50,499 bases of DNA. Source: Enterococcus cecorum (GTDB lineage: Bacteria; Bacillota; Bacilli; Lactobacillales; Enterococcaceae). A program made the position numbers and the translations under genes. This document shows positions 47,749 through 50,499 of the stretch, in pieces (positions within the stretch are counted from its first letter, which is position 1; the number at the start of each line of letters is the position of its first letter). The notes beneath the pieces were generated by a model, which was not told the DNA's origin, did no database searches, and saw only the letters and a list, made by a program, of their open reading frames with translations. The stretch covers positions 1 through 50,499 of the forward strand of contig NZ_JAKUDS010000018.1 in NCBI RefSeq assembly GCF_023221775.1, given 5' to 3'.

Positions 47749-48591
47749 TTATTCATGTTCCGTACTTTGGCTCAAAGCAACATTTTGATTGACTTCTTCT
47801 ACCACATGATTGATTTGATGTTGTAATGCGGCAAGTGCTCCCACGCCTAAGTATAAACGGCCCGGTGCTTGTTCCATTTGGGTCACTGCTATAATCGCTT
47901 GGGCCACTTTAGCCGGATCGCCACTTTGATTATGATTTAAACGGTCAAAACCAGACATTGTTTGGCGAACCACATCATAATCTTCAATTTGTTTATCCGG
48001 ACGCTTCATCGAGGTTTGGTCTAAAAAGTCGGTCCGTACGCCACCTGGACAAATCGCAGTGACTTGAATATTAAATGGACGCACTTCTTCATTTAATGCC
48101 TCGCTCAACATTATCACAGCCGCTTTGGTCGCAGAATAAACCCCTTGCGTAGGACCGGTTACACTTCCAGAAATCGAAGCCATATTGATTATTCGGCCAA
48201 ATTGTTGTTTACGCATAATTGGTAAGACTTCCTGAATCACTTGGAAAAGACCAAAGAAATTCACATCAAAATTCGTGCGCACCTCAGATAATGAAAATTC
48301 TTCTACTGCACCAAGTAAGGCATATCCCGCATTATTCACGAGATAATCGATTCTTCCAAATTTTTCAATGATTTCTGCAATGCCTTGACGAATCCCCTCT
48401 TCATCAAATGGCATATTCACCGCATAAAAATTGGACTGAAATTCAGGTAATTGCGTTTGAACTTCTTGGGTTAAACGTTCTTTATTACGACTTGTTCCGA
48501 CGACTTGGTAACCCGCCTTTAATCCAGCTAAAACGATTTGTAAACCAATACCTTTGGAAGCACCAGTTACAACTAAAACTTTTTTCTCCAT
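47749..48591 (-). CDS. Short-chain dehydrogenase/reductase (classical SDR)
   Basis: This 280-aa classical SDR has the cofactor motif VVTGASKGIG at residues 7-16, NNAGYA, and the active-site S-x-Y-x-x-x-K pattern (Ser in SISGSVTG, Tyr and Lys in VYSATKAA). The basic Arg after the first strand (GTSRNKERL) suggests NADPH. The PGGVRTDF segment follows. The substrate is unknown. The start is the ATG at 48591, with GGGGAA upstream; the reading frame stays open 41 codons further, but that part overlaps the promoter and is not SDR-like. It is divergent from the luciferase-like monooxygenase pair. Confidence 0.9.
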   Translation of the reverse strand: MEKKVLVVTGASKGIGLQIVLAGLKAGYQVVGTSRNKERLTQEVQTQLPEFQSNFYAVNMPFDEEGIRQGIAEIIEKFGRIDYLVNNAGYALLGAVEEFSLSEVRTNFDVNFFGLFQVIQEVLPIMRKQQFGRIINMASISGSVTGPTQGVYSATKAAVIMLSEALNEEVRPFNIQVTAICPGGVRTDFLDQTSMKRPDKQIEDYDVVRQTMSGFDRLNHNQSGDPAKVAQAIIAVTQMEQAPGRLYLGVGALAALQHQINHVVEEVNQNVALSQSTEHE

Positions 48592-48631
48592 CTGTTTTCC
48601 CCTATTCCTATTTGTTATCAAAACTATTTTT

Positions 48632-48660
48632 ATCGTACTGAAGGAAAGAAGGATTGTCAA
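48632..48660 (-). promoter_or_regulatory. SDR promoter
   Basis: Minus strand: consensus -35 TTGACA at 48655-48660, 17-bp spacer, -10 TACGAT at 48632-48637, about 40 bases before the ATG at 48591. This supports that start over the longer frame. Confidence 0.65.
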
Positions 48661-48779
48661 AAATGCTGTTTCTTGTTCTAAGGTATCTCTTAATAAATTC
48701 TTAAATAATTTCATGAAGAAAATGTCTTGGTAGCAAAAAAAGTTTCCTAAAAGATACCTACTGCCTTTAAAGTGCCTAC

Positions 48780-48808
48780 TTCACAAATTTTACAACACGC
48801 CGTACACT
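48780..48808 (+). promoter_or_regulatory. Promoter of the LLM monooxygenase-FMN reductase pair
   Basis: -35 TTCACA at 48780-48785, 17-bp spacer, -10 TACACT at 48803-48808. A palindrome TTTAC-AC-GTAAA (48808-48819) covers the expected start point, and two CCTACT repeats (48757-48762, 48775-48780) lie upstream; both are candidate operators. Confidence 0.5.
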
Positions 48809-48850
48809 TTACACGTAAAACGAAAACACAAAAGAAAAGAGGAAAAGTTT

Positions 48851-49915
48851 ATGAGTATGCAAGATTATCGAATTGACCCTAAAAATGGTTTAGAATTTGG
48901 CCTTTATTCCTTAGGTGACCATATGCCAGATGCCCTAACCGGAGAAAGGATTTCAGCCAAAGAACGTGTCGACCAAATTGTCCAAGAAGCGGTCTTAGCC
49001 GAACAAGCAGGCCTTGATTTTTTCAGTATCGGTGAGAGCCATCAAAAATATTTTGTCGGACAAGCCCACGCCGTTATGTTAGGTGCAGTCAGTCAAGCCA
49101 CTGAAAAAATTAAAATCGGCTCAGCTGCTACCATCGTTTCTACTTCTGATCCCGTCCGTATTTATGAAAACTTTGCGACATTAGATTTACTTTCAAATGG
49201 ACGCGCAGAGATTATTGGTGGACGCGCATCACGTGTAGGATTGTTTGAATTACTAGGCTATGATTTAAAAGACTATGAAGAACTATTTGAAGAAAAATTT
49301 GAACTCCTACTAAAAATCAATCAAGAGAAATTCGTCACCTGGGAAGGCAATTTCCGTGCACGATTAAAGAATGCAGAAGTCTTACCACGACCATTAAACG
49401 ATAAGATGCCCATTTGGCGAGCAGTCGGTGGTCCTGCAGAAAGCGCCATAAAAGCTGGCCGTCAAGGAGTTCCAATGGCTATTGCAATGCTAGGCGGTCC
49501 GGTAAGCATCTTTAAACGTTCAGTCATGGCTTATCGTGAAAGTTTGGCCATCAACGGATATAACCCTGATGATTTCCCAGTAGCAACGACCGGACTTTTC
49601 TATGCAGCTAAAGATAGTCAAACGGCTTTACGCGAATTTTATCCATATGTCAATAAAGGAATCGAAATTGCCAATGGTACTGGCTTTAACAAACGCTTAT
49701 TTGCTAACGGTGCGCATCCTCAAGACGTGATGGCTATCGGTAGTCCGCAACAAATTATCGAAAAAATTCTTTACCAATATGAAGAATTTGGACATCAACG
49801 TTACATGGCCCAAATTGATTTTGGTGGGCTGCCATTTAAGAAAGTCATGGAAAATATTGAAATGATTGGCACGACCATTCTACCTGCCGTTAAAAAATAT
49901 ACAAAGGAGAAATAA
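48851..49915 (+). CDS. LLM class flavin-dependent oxidoreductase
   Basis: This 354-aa bacterial luciferase-like TIM-barrel monooxygenase uses FMNH2 supplied by a partner reductase to oxidise an organic substrate. Family features are FFSIGESHQKYFVGQAHAVML, KIKIGSAATIVSTSDPVRIYENFATLDLLSNGRAEIIGGR and the VLPRPLNDKMPIWRAVGG segment. The ATG has GAGGAAAA upstream. It is followed after three bases by an FMN reductase, which fits a two-component monooxygenase. The substrate is unknown. Related proteins exist in many enterococci and staphylococci. Confidence 0.9.
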   Translation: MSMQDYRIDPKNGLEFGLYSLGDHMPDALTGERISAKERVDQIVQEAVLAEQAGLDFFSIGESHQKYFVGQAHAVMLGAVSQATEKIKIGSAATIVSTSDPVRIYENFATLDLLSNGRAEIIGGRASRVGLFELLGYDLKDYEELFEEKFELLLKINQEKFVTWEGNFRARLKNAEVLPRPLNDKMPIWRAVGGPAESAIKAGRQGVPMAIAMLGGPVSIFKRSVMAYRESLAINGYNPDDFPVATTGLFYAAKDSQTALREFYPYVNKGIEIANGTGFNKRLFANGAHPQDVMAIGSPQQIIEKILYQYEEFGHQRYMAQIDFGGLPFKKVMENIEMIGTTILPAVKKYTKEK

Positions 49916-49918
49916 ATA

Positions 49919-50482
49919 ATGAAAGTTGTAACCTTATCTAGCGCAACAATCGGAAGTAAAACTGCCATTGCGATTGAAAAAGCAACCGATTATCTAAAAC
50001 AAAAATTTCCAGAAGTCGAAGTTGAGATGATTGATCTTCGCGAAAAAAATCTAGTCTTTAGCGATGGTCGAAATTACTTAGAGTATACTGGTGATACCCT
50101 TGAAGTAACCGATAAATTAATGCAAGCCGATGCAATTATCATTGGCACACCAGTCTTCCAAGCTTCTATTCCAGGTTCATTAAAAAATATCTTTGACTTA
50201 TTACCGGAAAAAGCCTTGCGTGATAAAGTAGTCAGTATTGTAGTCACAGCTGGTTCTAGCAAGCACTATCTCGTCCCTGAAATGCAACTGAAACCAATAT
50301 TATCGTATATGAAAGCTCAAGTCTTGCCTGAGATTGTCTTTATTGAAGGACAGGATTTTAACCGCCAAGAAATTGAAAATATTGATATTCACTTTAGGTT
50401 AGAAAAACTAGTGGAAGATACTGTCTTAATGACGGAAGTATACCAAGAATTTAAACGAAAACAAGAAGCATTGCTATTTTGA
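49919..50482 (+). CDS. NADPH-dependent FMN reductase
   Basis: This 187-aa flavodoxin-fold reductase is of the SsuE/YdfN-like NADPH-dependent FMN reductase family. The phosphate-binding loop is SSATIGSKTAIA near the N-terminus, and GTPVFQASIPGSLKNIFDLLP is the classical flavin-binding segment. It probably supplies reduced FMN to the upstream monooxygenase. The ATG has AAAGGAG about nine bases upstream and starts three bases after the previous stop. Seventeen bases after its stop the window ends, so a third gene may follow. Confidence 0.92.
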   Translation: MKVVTLSSATIGSKTAIAIEKATDYLKQKFPEVEVEMIDLREKNLVFSDGRNYLEYTGDTLEVTDKLMQADAIIIGTPVFQASIPGSLKNIFDLLPEKALRDKVVSIVVTAGSSKHYLVPEMQLKPILSYMKAQVLPEIVFIEGQDFNRQEIENIDIHFRLEKLVEDTVLMTEVYQEFKRKQEALLF

Positions 50483-50499
50483 CAGACTATCGCTAAATA

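Noticed and set aside
48592-48714. 41-codon N-terminal extension of the SDR
   Set aside because: The segment overlaps a consensus minus-strand promoter and the added residues are not SDR-like; the ATG at 48591 with its SD explains the gene.

Overview
The window is a low-GC, tightly packed Gram-positive (Firmicutes) chromosome segment. The conserved blocks topA-trmFO-hslV-hslU-codY, rbgA-rnhB-dprA and parE-parC with divergent plsY, the pflB/pflA pair and a manganese-dependent pyrophosphatase point to the Lactobacillales, most likely Enterococcus or a close Enterococcaceae relative. The species cannot be fixed from sequence alone. There is no phage, CRISPR array, rRNA or tRNA. One small repeat element with inverted ends and one gene remnant are the only signs of rearrangement.

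Layout. (1) 1-2.3 kb: an unknown 143-aa protein, a YwnB-like NAD(P)-binding protein, a small LSM-like protein and a YwnA-like Rrf2 regulator. Both the regulator and the ywnB-like promoter carry the operator TTGTAA-N9-TTACAA, and a 180-bp repeat sits between the genes. (2) 2.3-12.4 kb: a complete glycogen operon, glgB-glgC-glgD-glgA-glgP plus a cytosolic neopullulanase-like GH13 enzyme, all on the minus strand. (3) 12.8-18 kb: a DUF1803-like protein, ppaC, pflA and pflB (anaerobic pyruvate metabolism). (4) 18.2-25 kb: topoisomerase IV (parE, parC), a CoA-binding protein, plsY and an aldose-1-epimerase-like protein. (5) 25-35 kb: codY-hslU-hslV with CodY-box-like sites upstream, trmFO, topA, dprA, rnhB, rbgA and a GT8 glycosyltransferase. 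The xerC/codV gene usual between trmFO and hslV is absent. (6) 35.4-39.7 kb: a beta-glucoside PTS EIIBCA and 6-phospho-beta-glucosidase, divergent from an RpiR regulator. (7) 39.8-41.3 kb: an exported fumarate-reductase-like flavolipoprotein. (8) 41.6-44.4 kb: DUF3737, an aldo-keto reductase and a carboxymuconolactone-decarboxylase/cupin fusion behind a promoter with the 19-bp spacer typical of MerR-family activation, with the C-terminal stump of a MalY/PatB-type aminotransferase left inside the operon. (9) 44.4-50.5 kb: a SWIM/SNF2 helicase, a short-chain dehydrogenase, and a divergent luciferase-like monooxygenase plus FMN reductase pair.

Most of the window is housekeeping or central metabolism. 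The noteworthy material is regulatory: a self-contained Rrf2 operator set, an orphan MerR-type promoter, CodY sites in front of codY's own operon, an SD-sequestering hairpin at dprA, a hairpin between the SD and start of glgC, and paired operator arms between the PTS and its RpiR regulator. I did not find a clear new defence or biosynthetic system. The nearest to an under-described unit is the MerR-promoter electrophile/oxidoreductase cluster at 41.6-44.4 kb.
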